DNA of 64,000 nt from Azospirillum lipoferum 4B (GCF_000283655.1 NC_016586.1:511001-575000); one strand, 5' to 3'. Positions 25,201-34,426 are shown, counted from the stretch's first letter. Numbers and translations: made by a program. Notes: generated from the sequence alone by a model not told the origin.

Positions 25201-26877
25201 TCAGGCCGCGTTGACTTCGGCCACGAAGCGGCGGACCTCGTCCTTCAGACGCTCCGACTGCTCCGACACGCTTTCCACGCTGGTGGACACCAGGCGCATC
25301 CGCTCGCTGGTCGTGGTCATGGTCGCCGAGAGCGAACCGACGCTGCTGGTGACCTGACGGGAGTTGTCGGCGGCGGTGCGGGCGTTGGCGAAGATCTGGT
25401 GGGTTGCCGCCTCCTGCTGCTGCACGGCCGACGCCACTTCGCCGTTCAGGGCGCTGAGGTTGGTGATCAGGCTGGCGATGCCCTCGATGGCGCCGATGGC
25501 GTTGGCGGTCGCGGCGCGGATCGCCCCCACCTGCGACTGGATGTCCTCTGTCGCCTTGGCGGTCTGGGTGGCGAGGCTCTTCACCTCACTCGCCACGACG
25601 GCGAAGCCCTTGCCGGCCTCGCCGGCACGCGCCGCTTCGATGGTGGCGTTCAGAGCCAGCAGGTTGGTCTGGCCGGCGATGGAGTTGATCAGCTCTACCA
25701 CCGCGCCGATCTGCTCGGCGGCCGAAGCGAGGCCGGTGACGATGCCGGTGGTGTTGGAGGTCTCGGTCACCGCACGCGACGCGGTCTGGGCGGCGCTTTC
25801 CACCTGACGGCTGATGGCGGCGATGGAGCCGCGCAGCTCCTCGCTGGCCTGGGCGGCAGACTCGACGCTGTCGGATGCGCCCTGGGCGGCACCGGCGGCG
25901 GCATGCGCCTGATCGGTGGTGCTGGCGGCGTCGTTGCTGAGCGCCGCGGTGCGCTCGTGCAGGGCGACGGTGGTGGTGCTGAGCGTCGCCACGACCTCGT
26001 CCATCGCACGGGCAAACTCGGCGGCGCGGGCGGACAGCCGCTCGCGCTGGATGTCGCGGGCGGCACGGTCCAGTTCGGCGCGCTGGCTCTCGTCGCGGGC
26101 GGTCTGCAGGGTGGTGGCGAGGCCGGCCACGGCACGGGCCATGTCGCCGATCTCGTCCGGACGGTCGGCATGGGGAACGGTGACGGTCAGGTCGCCGGCG
26201 CCGATACGGCCCAGCACGTCGCGGATCGCCAGCAGCGGACGCGACATGCCACGCGAGACCCAGATGCCGATGCCGACGCTGATCGCCAGCAGCAGCAGGG
26301 TGACGCCCAGTTCACGCAGGGCGCGGGCCTGGAACTCCGCATCGACGTCGTCGGTGTAGAGACCGGTGCCGATCATCCACTGCCAGGGCTGGTAGCCGGT
26401 GGCATAGGCGATCTTCGGCGACGGATCGGCGGTGTCGGTGCGCTTGTGGCGGAAGGCGACGAAGCCGCCGCCGGCCTTGGCCGCGTCCGTCATCTGCAGG
26501 TTGAAGGGAACGCCGTCGGGATCCTTCAAATTCAGCAGGTTCTTGCCCTCGACCTGCGGGCGCAGGCCGTGGACCAGGCTGACGCCGGAATAGTCATAGA
26601 CGAAGAAATACTCGCCGTTGCCATAGCGCATGGCGCGCACGGCGTTGCGGGCAAGCTCCTGCGCTTCCGCACGCTTCAGCTTGCCGGCCTTCTCCTGTTC
26701 CCCATACAGCGCGACCACCGAGGAGGCGGCGTCGACCATCTCCTTGACCTTGGCCTTGCGCTGTTCGATCAGGTTCGTGCGCATTCCCGTCAGGTGGACG
26801 GAGGCGGCGGCGAGCGTGCTGAGCAACGCCACACCGAACACCAGCAGCATCAGCCGTGTACCAATCTTGAGCTTCAT
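25201..26877 (-). CDS. Methyl-accepting chemotaxis protein with single Cache domain
   Basis: A 558-residue receptor. Membrane helix 1 is at about 7-28. A periplasmic sCache_2-like sensor spans about 30-190, marked by [20 protein letters not shown] and [18 protein letters not shown]. Helix 2 is near 195-215, then HAMP ([20 protein letters not shown]). The signalling domain has its hairpin tip around [20 protein letters not shown]. No C-terminal CheR-binding pentapeptide is seen. The ATG at 26877 has GAGGAGAAGGG upstream. sCache_2 domains often bind small carboxylates. It ends a four-gene minus-strand group with a phosphatase, a hydrolase and an MFS protein. Confidence 0.93.
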   Translation of the reverse strand: MKLKIGTRLMLLVFGVALLSTLAAASVHLTGMRTNLIEQRKAKVKEMVDAASSVVALYGEQEKAGKLKRAEAQELARNAVRAMRYGNGEYFFVYDYSGVSLVHGLRPQVEGKNLLNLKDPDGVPFNLQMTDAAKAGGGFVAFRHKRTDTADPSPKIAYATGYQPWQWMIGTGLYTDDVDAEFQARALRELGVTLLLLAISVGIGIWVSRGMSRPLLAIRDVLGRIGAGDLTVTVPHADRPDEIGDMARAVAGLATTLQTARDESQRAELDRAARDIQRERLSARAAEFARAMDEVVATLSTTTVALHERTAALSNDAASTTDQAHAAAGAAQGASDSVESAAQASEELRGSIAAISRQVESAAQTASRAVTETSNTTGIVTGLASAAEQIGAVVELINSIAGQTNLLALNATIEAARAGEAGKGFAVVASEVKSLATQTAKATEDIQSQVGAIRAATANAIGAIEGIASLITNLSALNGEVASAVQQQEAATHQIFANARTAADNSRQVTSSVGSLSATMTTTSERMRLVSTSVESVSEQSERLKDEVRRFVAEVNAA

Positions 26878-26976
26878 CACGCCCTTCTCCTCAGTCCTGA
26901 TCCACGCGGCACCGCATGGCATCCACGCATCGTTCGATCTGGTTGGTCGGTTTGTCGGTCGGTTGGTCGTCTTCGG

Positions 26977-27579
26977 TCAGGCGGCGCATCCGGCCAGCCT
27001 TTCCAGCTGGTCGCAGCGCCACCGCCCCGGCCCGCCCGGCGGGGCGGACAGACGGGTGAAGGCCACGACTTCGCAATTCTCCAGCTCCACCCCCGGCCGG
27101 CCGGCCAGACGGTGCAGCAGGATGCGGCCGATGCCCTTGCTGCCGACCAGCAGCGGCCGGCGGGCCAGCAGGTCGGCGGCGGGGTCGACGAGTTCCTCCA
27201 CGCCGTCGAGGACGCGCGCGGCGAACGCGCCCTCGCTCTCGCCGCCCGGCGGGGTCTCGCCGACGGCGAACCAGGGGCGGGTCAGGTCGATCGGCAGCCC
27301 GTTCCACTCCCCCAGCCGGCGCTCGCGCAACCAGTCGCGGGAGAGAAGCGGGACGCCCAGCGCCTCGGCGAACAGGGCGCCGGTGACCGCGGTGCGCTGC
27401 AGTGGCCCGGCGATCACCAGGCCGCAGTCGTGCCCCTGGGCGCGGAATCGCTCCGCAGCCCGGCGAGCCTGCTCAATGCCTTGTTCGGTCAGCGCGATGT
27501 CGCGGTCGCCGCCGCAGCGCACGCCACGGCGGTTGTCCTCGGTCTGGCCGTGGCGCACGAAATGGAAGCGGTCGGTCAT
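26977..27579 (-). CDS. Histidine phosphatase family protein
   Basis: A 200-residue protein of the phosphoglycerate-mutase-like branch. The phospho-acceptor motif is FHFVRHGQTEDN at residues 5-16. The second arginine is likely in GPLQRTAVTGALFAEALGV, the conserved acid in LRERRLGEWNGL, and the distal histidine seems replaced by SKGIGRILLHRL rather than the usual VSHG. That change may alter activity. CobC-type or sugar-phosphate phosphatases are alternatives. It starts 11 bp after the alpha/beta hydrolase gene ends, so they are probably co-transcribed. The substrate is unknown. Confidence 0.82.
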   Translation of the reverse strand: MTDRFHFVRHGQTEDNRRGVRCGGDRDIALTEQGIEQARRAAERFRAQGHDCGLVIAGPLQRTAVTGALFAEALGVPLLSRDWLRERRLGEWNGLPIDLTRPWFAVGETPPGGESEGAFAARVLDGVEELVDPAADLLARRPLLVGSKGIGRILLHRLAGRPGVELENCEVVAFTRLSAPPGGPGRWRCDQLERLAGCAA

Positions 27580-27590
27580 CGCCGGGCCCC

Positions 27591-28748
27591 TCAGCGGAAC
27601 AGGATGCGGTCGGCGCCCGCGGTCCAGCCGATGGTGCTTTCCGCCGGCAAGCCATGGGGAGTCGCGATCCAGCGGCGCAGGGTGTCGATGTGCAGCGGAT
27701 CGCTCAGCGTCGGGGTATGGCCGACGTCCGGCACATGGACGACGCTGACCCGCGGCTTCTCCATCATCCGCGCGATGGTCGACTCTTGCAGGGCGTCGCT
27801 CATCATGCCGTGGACTAGCAGCACCGGGCAGGATACCCGCTGCCAGTCGTCCCACTGGTCATGGTCCTGGGCGGCGCCGTCGCGGTAGCATTGCAGCGCG
27901 CGGATGTCGTGGCGGTAGACGCGGCCGCCATTCTCCTCCGACCAGCGGGTCTGGTGGAAGCTGTTGTGCAGAAGCACGGTATCGTCCACCGGCCCGTCGT
28001 TCTTCTGGGCGGCGCCGGTGCGGTGGAACAGCTGCGCCGGATGGCGGAAGACATAGTGGCGGGCGACCGATTCGGCGCGGCGGCGGCGACGCTCGTTCGG
28101 GATGAAGGGGCCGATGTCGTTGAGGATCAGCCCGTCGACCAGCTCCGGCGCCTCGGCCGCCACCCGCATGGCGACATTGCCGCCGAGCGAGGAGCCGAGC
28201 AGCGTGACCGACCCCAGCCGCTTGTGCCGGATCAGCGCCAGCACCTGGGCGACATTGGCGTCGAAGCTGTAGTCGGACTGGTCCGCCAGCCAGCCGCTGC
28301 GGCCGCGCCCCGCCCAGTCCAGGCACAGGACATGGTAATGGCGCGACAGGGCACGGGCGACATAGTCGAAGCGCCGGGCCGAGTTGGCGATGCCGCCGAG
28401 GCAGATCAGCGCCGGATTCTGCGGGCTGCCCCATTCCGTATAGGCGAGTCGGATGCTGTAGTCGCTGCGCAACCGCTCCACCGTGCCGGGCTGCAGCGCG
28501 GCGCTGTGGGTGTAGTCGAAATGGCGGAGCGTGTGGCCGGCGCCGATCAGCGGCTCGATCACCCGCATGATCGTGTCATAGGTCTTCCAGTTGATCTCTT
28601 CGACCGATCCGATGCCGAGCGCATCAAGCGTGGCGCGCAGCGCCTCCATCGCGCGGCCATGGCGGCCATCGGCGGGAAGGGGCTTGCTGCCGCAGGACGG
28701 CAGGGCCGGCATGGTGCAAAGCGGCTCCACGAGCATCTGGTCAGGCAT
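27591..28748 (-). CDS. Alpha/beta hydrolase
   Basis: A 385-residue protein. The first 100 residues are a family-specific extension; the hydrolase fold starts near 110 (IRLAYTEWGSPQNPALICLG). The nucleophile elbow is LLGSSLGGNVAM (GxSxG), the oxyanion region LGGIANSARRF, and the late histidine lies in VPDVGHTPTLSDPL. The start at 28748 has AAGGAGG 11 nt upstream. An alternative ATG at 28838 overlaps the stop of the MFS gene by 4 bp and would add 30 Pro/Ser/His-rich residues; either is possible. It lies between the MFS and phosphatase genes. The substrate, probably an ester or lactone, is unknown. Confidence 0.8.
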   Translation of the reverse strand: MPDQMLVEPLCTMPALPSCGSKPLPADGRHGRAMEALRATLDALGIGSVEEINWKTYDTIMRVIEPLIGAGHTLRHFDYTHSAALQPGTVERLRSDYSIRLAYTEWGSPQNPALICLGGIANSARRFDYVARALSRHYHVLCLDWAGRGRSGWLADQSDYSFDANVAQVLALIRHKRLGSVTLLGSSLGGNVAMRVAAEAPELVDGLILNDIGPFIPNERRRRRAESVARHYVFRHPAQLFHRTGAAQKNDGPVDDTVLLHNSFHQTRWSEENGGRVYRHDIRALQCYRDGAAQDHDQWDDWQRVSCPVLLVHGMMSDALQESTIARMMEKPRVSVVHVPDVGHTPTLSDPLHIDTLRRWIATPHGLPAESTIGWTAGADRILFR

Positions 28749-28834
28749 GGGCGTCTTCGCCTCCTTGATCGATGGGTGGGGGGTCGATGGGTGGGGAATC
28801 GATGAATGCGGCAATGTCAGCGGGCGTGCGGTGG

Positions 28835-30523
28835 TCATGGGGCGGCGCCCTCCCCGGCTGTCCGTGATGCGGGGGATGCCGCCGGGGCCAGCAGGAACAC
28901 CGCGCAGAAGGCCGTGCCGCACAGCATGCCCAGCACTCCCAGCGCAACCAGCGCCGCGTGAGTCCCGAAACGGTCGGCGACGGCGGCGGCCAACAGCGGG
29001 CCGGCCACCGACCCGCCCCGCTCCAGCAGGCGGTAGACGGCGAAGACGCTGGACTCGCCCATGCGGGCGCATTCCCTACGGCAGACCTCCGGCACCAGGG
29101 CGAGCTGGGTGGCGTTGTTCAGGGCGTGGGCGACGCCCAGTGCCGCGATGCCGGCCAGGATGCCGGGAACGCCTGGGTCCTGAAGGATCGCCAGCGTGCC
29201 GGCCCCGCCGACCAGCCCGCCGATCCCGGCGAACAGGGCGTGGCGGCCGGTGCGGTCGGCCAGCCGCGACACCCAGGGTCCGAAAAGCACGATGATCAGC
29301 CCATAGGTCATCATCAGCCGGCCGATCCCCGCCGGCGTCTCGCCCGCCGCATGGAGGGAGACCGGGACCAGATAGAAGAGGTAGCCGGTCAGCATCAGCT
29401 TCGTCGGCACCGACGAGAACAGCAGCAGGGCGACGAAGCGCGGGTTGGCGAGCAGGCCTTTGACTTCGCCCAGGCGGAAGCCGCGATTCCGTGCCCGCTC
29501 CGCCCGGTCGGCCGGCAGCAGGGTTGCGGCGGCGACGGCGGCGGCCAGTGCCAGCAGGGCCGAGGCCGCGAAGGTGGCGCGATAGCCGAGAAGGTCGGCC
29601 AGGATGCCGCCCAGCGGCGCGCCGCACAGGCCGGCGACGACCACGGCGGCGACGAACTGCGCCATGCCGCGCGCCCGCTGTCCGGCCGGGGTGTGGCGGG
29701 CGATGAAGCCCTGCGCGCCGATGAACATCACCGCATAGCCGAGCGCGCAGGCGCTGCGCCACAGCAGCAGTTCCGCCAGCGACCCGGCAAGCGCCGTCCC
29801 GGCGAATCCGGCGACCGCCGGCAGGGTGCCCAGCAACAATGTGCGGCGGCTGCCGAACCGGTCGGCCCAGGTGCCGGCAAAGGGGGTGAAGACTGCGACC
29901 AGCGCCATGAACAACCCGATCGGCAGACCCATCATCAGGGCTTCCGACAGGCCGGGCACCGGCGTGTAGAGCTCGCGCGTGTAAAGCGGCAGGAAGGATC
30001 GCGACAGCTCCTCCGCCAGCATGAACAGGAACAGCGCGGCGCGCATTCCCGCCACCGCCGATGTCGATTCCGATCCCCCACGGCGCGGCGCCGCGGCAAG
30101 CAGGAGCAGAGCCTCGAACACCAGCAGAAGCAGGACGACCAGCAGAACGCCGCCGTCATAGAGGAAGCCGTGCAGCGCCTCGGTCGGCAGCACGGAGGTC
30201 AGCTGCGGCAGCACCCCGGCCGCAAAAGCAAGCAGTGCCGTCGCCACCATCGCAACGGCGCGCAAGGGCGTGGCTCCGGCTGCGCGCAGCAGGACCGGCA
30301 CCAACAGAGCCGACAGCACCACCACAGCCGAAACTGCGGCGGCAACCGCCATCAAGCGATTACGAACAACGGCATTTAACACAACCTGTGCGGCATCGGA
30401 CTCAATCGCTGAGACATCGATTGCATTGAATTTAGCACAAACCAGAAAAGACAGGATGAAGAGGATAGTTATCGTGATGACAGGCAGAGTCACGCGCGGA
30501 CGTGCGACCGAATTTGGTTGCAT
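28835..30523 (-). CDS. MFS transporter with extra N-terminal membrane module
   Basis: A 562-residue membrane protein, long for the family (about 400). Residues about 155-555 form a standard 12-helix MFS carrier with the loop motif GTWADRFGSRRTLLLGTLP. Before it lies an unusual module with about four helices (near 12-32, 58-80, 88-108 and 125-145), with a short polar segment after the first helix, KFNAIDVSAIESDAAQVVLN. The start at 30523 was chosen because GGAGC lies 5-6 nt upstream. It heads the group with the hydrolase, phosphatase and chemoreceptor. The cargo is unknown; the extra module might sense or couple to a partner. Confidence 0.82.
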   Translation of the reverse strand: MQPNSVARPRVTLPVITITILFILSFLVCAKFNAIDVSAIESDAAQVVLNAVVRNRLMAVAAAVSAVVVLSALLVPVLLRAAGATPLRAVAMVATALLAFAAGVLPQLTSVLPTEALHGFLYDGGVLLVVLLLLVFEALLLLAAAPRRGGSESTSAVAGMRAALFLFMLAEELSRSFLPLYTRELYTPVPGLSEALMMGLPIGLFMALVAVFTPFAGTWADRFGSRRTLLLGTLPAVAGFAGTALAGSLAELLLWRSACALGYAVMFIGAQGFIARHTPAGQRARGMAQFVAAVVVAGLCGAPLGGILADLLGYRATFAASALLALAAAVAAATLLPADRAERARNRGFRLGEVKGLLANPRFVALLLFSSVPTKLMLTGYLFYLVPVSLHAAGETPAGIGRLMMTYGLIIVLFGPWVSRLADRTGRHALFAGIGGLVGGAGTLAILQDPGVPGILAGIAALGVAHALNNATQLALVPEVCRRECARMGESSVFAVYRLLERGGSVAGPLLAAAVADRFGTHAALVALGVLGMLCGTAFCAVFLLAPAASPASRTAGEGAAP

Positions 30524-30844
30524 AGGTAGCTCCAGACACACAACCGCTTTCAGGAAGTGGGTTGGAGGCTAAATCGTAACTCCAAAGAATTGGTAAACCG
30601 AAATTGCGTTGGAAATAAAAGTTCCGTCTGGATTGTTACATATCCATGTATGCAGATTGTTCAAATCGCTGATACTGAAGATCTTTGGTAAAATGCTGAT
30701 GGATACCCGCGGAGATAGGGAGCAACGACCTTTTCATGTGAAAATCGACTGTTTTCTTGTCTGCGCTACAGCACATACCAAAGCAACCGGGATCTCCACC
30801 CCCAAAGAACAAACGTCGGTTGCGGTGCAGCATAACCGTTCGAC

Positions 30845-30867
30845 GCTATTTCAAATTGGGAAATAGC
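30845..30867. repeat. Inverted repeat in the AT-rich spacer
   Basis: GCTATTTC (30845-30852) pairs with GAAATAGC (30860-30867) around 7 nt. There is no T-run. It may be an operator or a remnant; no partner copy was found in the window. Confidence 0.35.
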
Positions 30868-31041
30868 CGTTATCTCCACAAAAAGTAGTTCGCCCGGCCG
30901 TTCGCACATGCCGGTCAGCACCACATCTGCACAGCAAAATTGCAGGAAAAAACATGGCCTTGATCAGATTCCCGACGCGCTCCCCTTCTGCGGCACATCC
31001 ATAGCAGGGCTTTGCGACGCTTCGCCACATCGCTGTTAAGA

Positions 31042-31055
31042 GTGATTCGCATCAT
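31042..31055. promoter_or_regulatory. FNR- or Fur-like site upstream of feoA
   Basis: GTGAT-TCGC-ATCAT keeps the TGAT-N4-ATCA core of an FNR box (8 of 10 positions). Its right half runs into ATCATTAT, which resembles half of a Fur box. It lies 72 bp before feoA. Either regulator would make sense for ferrous iron uptake; the sequence does not decide. Confidence 0.4.
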
Positions 31056-31127
31056 TATGGGGCCTGCGGCCCGCTGCCGCCGAATTGCACGCCCTGCCGG
31101 TGCCGTGCAGCCGAAAGGTGATCCCCC

Positions 31128-31505
31128 ATGACTGCCCCCGTGTCGGCTCCGAATTCCGGACCCGCTTCCGCCGCCCTTTCCTCCCCCGTTGCCCGCATGA
31201 CGCCCGGTCCGGCGCCCGGCACCTCCTCCGACCCGCCGCCCGCTGTCGACGGCTGCCGTCTCGGCGCGTTGCGCAAGGGCCAGCGCGCGGTGGTGACCGG
31301 TCTCGACGAGAGCGCGGTCGCCACCCCGCTGCCCCCCGGCGAACTGGAACGCCGCATGATCGAGATGGGCCTGATCGAAGGCGCCCGCGTGGAGATCCTG
31401 CATGAGGGATTCCCGGGCTCCGATCCGCTTGCCGTGCGCATCGACGACCACACCCTGGCCCTGCGCCGGGCAGAGGCGCACGCCGTTCTGGTGACGCTCG
31501 GCTGA
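31128..31505 (+). CDS. feoA: FeoA-domain protein, ferrous iron uptake
   Basis: A 125-residue cytoplasmic protein whose last 80 residues form the SH3-like FeoA domain (GCRLGALRKGQRAVVTGLDE, ERRMIEMGLIEGARVEIL, PLAVRIDDHTLALRRAEAHA). The first 40 residues are a Pro/Ala/Ser-rich extension not usual in FeoA (normally about 75 residues). M24 is an alternative start, but AGGTG before 31128 favours the long form. FeoA interacts with FeoB. It lies 36 bp before feoB and is the first gene of the feo operon, under an FNR- or Fur-like site. Confidence 0.9.
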   Translation: MTAPVSAPNSGPASAALSSPVARMTPGPAPGTSSDPPPAVDGCRLGALRKGQRAVVTGLDESAVATPLPPGELERRMIEMGLIEGARVEILHEGFPGSDPLAVRIDDHTLALRRAEAHAVLVTLG

Positions 31506-31541
31506 GCGTCACCTCCCCTTCCTGCGGAAAGGATTTCCGCG

Positions 31542-33452
31542 ATGTCTGATTCTGCCGCTTTGGCCGCCCCCGTTTTCACCGCACCGCCTCGCATCGCGCT
31601 GGTCGGCAACCCGAACTGCGGCAAGACCGCCCTGTTCAACGCCCTGACCGGCGCCCGCCAGAAGGTCGCCAACTATCCCGGCGTCACGGTGGAGCGCAAG
31701 GTGGGCGAGTTCCTGAGCCCCGCCGGCGCACGCGTCCAGCTGATCGACCTGCCCGGCACCTACAGCCTGCGCGCCCGCTCCCCCGACGAGGAGGTGACAC
31801 GCGACGTCGTGCTCGGCCGGTTCGAGCATGAAACGCCGCCGGACGTGATGGTCTGCGTCGCCGACGCCACCAACCTGCGCCTGCATCTGCGGCTGGTGCT
31901 GGAGTTGAAGAAGCTCGGCCGCCCCATCATCCTGGCGCTCAACATGATGGATGTCGCCGAGGCGCGCGGCTGCCGCGTCGATGCGGCGGCCCTGTCGGCG
32001 GCGCTCGGCGTGCCGGTGGTGCCGACGGTGGCGATCAAGCGCACCGGCGTGGTCGGCCTGCTCGACCAGATCGACCGCAGCATGATGGTGATGGCGGGCA
32101 ACGGTCCCCCGGCGCCCTGCGGCTGGAGCGAGCCATCGGCACGGGACCTGCGCGCCTACCACCAGGAGGTCGAAGCCATCCTGGCCGCGGCACTGCGCGA
32201 TGCCGGAAAGCCGTCGCTCGCCACGCAACGCATCGACGCGGCCCTGCTGCACCCGGCCATCGGCCTGCCCTTCCTGTTCCTGGTGCTGTTCCTGATGTTC
32301 CAGGCGGTGTTCGCGTGGGCGGCGCTGCCGATGGACATGATCGACGGCGCCCTCGGCTGGGTCCAGGCGGCGGCCGGTGCCGCCCTGCCCGACGGCATGC
32401 TGAAGAGCCTGATCACCGACGGCATCATCGCCGGGGTGGGCAGCGTGGTGATCTTCCTGCCGCAGATCCTGGTGCTGTTCCTCTTTATCCTGATCCTGGA
32501 ATCCACCGGCTACATGGCGCGGGCGGCCTTCCTGCTCGACCGGCTGATGGGCGGCGTCGGGCTGCATGGCCGGGCCTTCATCCCGCTGCTGTCCAGCTTC
32601 GCCTGCGCCGTGCCCGGCATCATGGCGGCCCGCACCATCGAGAACCGCGCCGACCGGCTGGCCACCATCATGATCGCGCCGCTGATGACCTGCTCGGCCC
32701 GGCTGCCGGTCTATACGCTGATCATCGCCGCCTTCGTCCCCGAACAGACGGTGGCCGGCGGCATGATCGGGCTGCAGGGGCTGGTGATGTTCACGCTCTA
32801 TGCCGCGGGCATCCTGTCGGCACTGGCGGTGGCCTTCGTGCTGAAGCGCACGATCTTCAAAGGCGCGCGCGAGCCGCTGCTGATGGAGCTGCCGGCCTAC
32901 CGGCTGCCCAGCCCGCGCGACATCCTGATCGGCCTGCTGGAACGCGCCCGCATCTTCCTGGCCCGCGCCGGCACGGTGATCTTCGCCATCATGATCCTGC
33001 TGTGGTTCCTTGGCAGCTTCCCCGGCGCGCCCGAGGGCGCGACCGGTCCGGCAATCGACTACAGCTTCGCCGGCATGCTGGGCCATGCGCTGGCGCCGCT
33101 GCTGGCGCCCATCGGCTTCACCTGGCAGATCGCCATCGCGCTGGTTCCAGGCATGGCGGCGCGCGAGGTGGCGGTGGCGGCGCTCGGCACCGTCTATGCA
33201 CTGAGCGAGACGGGGGACGCGCTGTCCGGATCGCTGTCCGGCGTGCTGGCGGCGGACTGGAGCCTGCCGACGGCCCTGTCGCTGCTGGCATGGTTCGTGT
33301 TCGCACCGCAATGCGTCTCCACCCTGTCGGTGGTGAAGCGGGAGACCAACTCCTGGTTCTGGATGCTGGTGATGATCGCCTACATGACGCTGCTCGCCTA
33401 TGGTGCCGCCTTCGTCACCTTCCGGCTGTCCAGCGCCCTGCTGGGAGGGTGA
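31542..33452 (+). CDS. feoB: Ferrous iron transporter FeoB
   Basis: A 636-residue inner-membrane iron transporter with an N-terminal G domain. G1 is GNPNCGKT (22-29), G3 is DLPG near 70, and G4 is NMMD near 133. The membrane part has Gate motifs with conserved cysteines (SSFACAVPGIMAARTIENR and APLMTCSARLPVYTLII). A Nucleoside-recognition-like Gate repeat follows (VPGMAAREVAVAALGTVYAL). FeoB proteins run 600-780 residues, so this is a compact form. GGAAAGGA stands 9 nt before the ATG. It is flanked by feoA and a small Cys-rich membrane protein in one operon. Confidence 0.96.
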   Translation: MSDSAALAAPVFTAPPRIALVGNPNCGKTALFNALTGARQKVANYPGVTVERKVGEFLSPAGARVQLIDLPGTYSLRARSPDEEVTRDVVLGRFEHETPPDVMVCVADATNLRLHLRLVLELKKLGRPIILALNMMDVAEARGCRVDAAALSAALGVPVVPTVAIKRTGVVGLLDQIDRSMMVMAGNGPPAPCGWSEPSARDLRAYHQEVEAILAAALRDAGKPSLATQRIDAALLHPAIGLPFLFLVLFLMFQAVFAWAALPMDMIDGALGWVQAAAGAALPDGMLKSLITDGIIAGVGSVVIFLPQILVLFLFILILESTGYMARAAFLLDRLMGGVGLHGRAFIPLLSSFACAVPGIMAARTIENRADRLATIMIAPLMTCSARLPVYTLIIAAFVPEQTVAGGMIGLQGLVMFTLYAAGILSALAVAFVLKRTIFKGAREPLLMELPAYRLPSPRDILIGLLERARIFLARAGTVIFAIMILLWFLGSFPGAPEGATGPAIDYSFAGMLGHALAPLLAPIGFTWQIAIALVPGMAAREVAVAALGTVYALSETGDALSGSLSGVLAADWSLPTALSLLAWFVFAPQCVSTLSVVKRETNSWFWMLVMIAYMTLLAYGAAFVTFRLSSALLGG

Positions 33453-33455
33453 ACG

Positions 33456-33677
33456 ATGATGGAGCAACTCGTCGTCGGCCTGATCGTCGCCCTGGCCTTC
33501 GCCTGGGTCGCCTGGACCATCCTGCTGCCGGCCCCGGCCCGCGACCGACTGCGCCGTCTGGCCGGACGCCCCGCCCCGCCCTCACCGGCGGGCGGTTGCG
33601 GCGGGGGCTGCTGCGGCTGCGCTGCGGCGGGACCCAAGCCGGCCGGGCGTCGGGGCGGCTCCTGCGGGAGCCATTGA
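33456..33677 (+). CDS. Small FeoB-associated Cys-rich membrane protein
   Basis: A 73-residue protein starting 3 bp after feoB. It has one membrane helix at about 5-25 (VVGLIVALAFAWVAWTILL), then a basic, Pro-rich linker. The tail carries clustered cysteines (GGCGGGCCGCAAAG and a final SCGSH). Small proteins with a single helix and a Cys-rich tail are often found right after feoB and may help iron delivery, but their function is not established. It takes the place that feoC has in enteric bacteria without being similar to FeoC. Confidence 0.75.
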   Translation: MMEQLVVGLIVALAFAWVAWTILLPAPARDRLRRLAGRPAPPSPAGGCGGGCCGCAAAGPKPAGRRGGSCGSH

Positions 33678-33702
33678 GGACGCCGTTGCGGCGGGGTGAC
33701 GG

Positions 33703-34182
33703 TCAGCCGCCCCGTGCCAGCGCGCGGCGGAAGGCGTCCAGCGTCTCGGCGCTGACATGGTGCTCGATGCCTTCGGCGTCGATACGCGCGGTGTCGGCGC
33801 TGACGCCGAGGGAGCGCAGGAAGGCCTCCACCGTCTGGTGGCGCTCCCGGCTTTCCTCGGCGATCCGGCGGCCGGCCTCGGTCAGGAACACCGCCCGATA
33901 GGGCTTGCGGGTGACCAGCCCCTCCGCCGCCAGCCGGTCGAGCATGCGGGCGACGGTGGGCTGCGCCACACCCAACCTTGCAGCGATGTCGACCTGCCGC
34001 GCCTCCTGCCCGCTTTCGATCAGGTCGGCGATCAGCTCCACATAATCCTCGGCCAGGGCGGAGCGCTGCGCTTCCCGCGTGCGGCGGAACCCCTCGGCAT
34101 GGAGTTCGGCATCGGGCAACACGGTATCGCCCGGCGCAGCCCCACCCTCTTCCCACTCAGGCGACTTCCGGGATTCGGCCAT
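33703..34182 (-). CDS. mntR: Manganese-responsive DtxR-family regulator MntR
   Basis: A 159-residue repressor. The winged helix is at about 45-105 ([39 protein letters not shown]). The metal-binding and dimerisation helices follow ([29 protein letters not shown]), with the acidic and histidine ligands of MntR. It lacks the SH3-like third domain of DtxR, as MntR does. GAGGAGG stands about 12 nt before the ATG at 34182. It is divergent from mntH, with an inverted repeat of the MntR type in the spacer, so it probably represses mntH when manganese is plentiful. Confidence 0.9.
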   Translation of the reverse strand: MAESRKSPEWEEGGAAPGDTVLPDAELHAEGFRRTREAQRSALAEDYVELIADLIESGQEARQVDIAARLGVAQPTVARMLDRLAAEGLVTRKPYRAVFLTEAGRRIAEESRERHQTVEAFLRSLGVSADTARIDAEGIEHHVSAETLDAFRRALARGG

Positions 34183-34347
34183 CGCGCGCGTCGCCTCCTC
34201 TGAAAGTCGTGCCCTAACGGTTGCGCCCCACCCTCCGACGCCAGCCGCCAGCCGTCAAGCCCACCATCGATCCGGCCGCTCCCACCCTTCGGAAGGCGCA
34301 TCCTTCGGGGGTGGATGGCAATTCCGGAAAAAAGTTGCGGTCCGGAA

Positions 34348-34367
34348 AGTATAGCACCTTGCATACT
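34348..34367 (+). promoter_or_regulatory. Candidate MntR operator upstream of mntH
   Basis: AGTATAGCACCTTGCATACT is an imperfect inverted repeat (AGTAT-a-GC / GC-ATACT). It resembles the enteric MntR site CATAGC-N4-GCTATG. It lies 60 bp before mntH, in the AT-rich part of the mntR-mntH spacer. Confidence 0.5.
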
Positions 34368-34426
34368 CGTTGTCCTGGTACATACTTGATTGATACCAAT
34401 TCGCAACTCGGCCAGGAGTCTCGCCG

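Larger units (their letters stand above)
30524..31127. other. AT-rich intergenic region before feoA
   Basis: A 604-bp divergent gap, much more AT-rich than the rest of the window from about 30540 to 30960. Small frames there (for example 30609-30866) have no homology, poor codon use and no ribosome site, so I do not call a gene. It holds one inverted repeat and one operator candidate, listed separately. Confidence 0.55.

Noticed and set aside
24994-27888. A 964-codon open frame on the plus strand
   Set aside because: It lies antisense to a chemoreceptor, a phosphatase and part of a hydrolase, all with clear motifs; the frame itself has none.
30609-30866. An 85-codon open frame in the AT-rich spacer
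   Set aside because: No ribosome site, no homology and no codon bias like the neighbours.
34386-34399. FNR-like sequence TTGATTGATACCAA before mntH
   Set aside because: One mismatch in the second half, no reason for oxygen control of mntH, and a better MntR-type site lies next to it.
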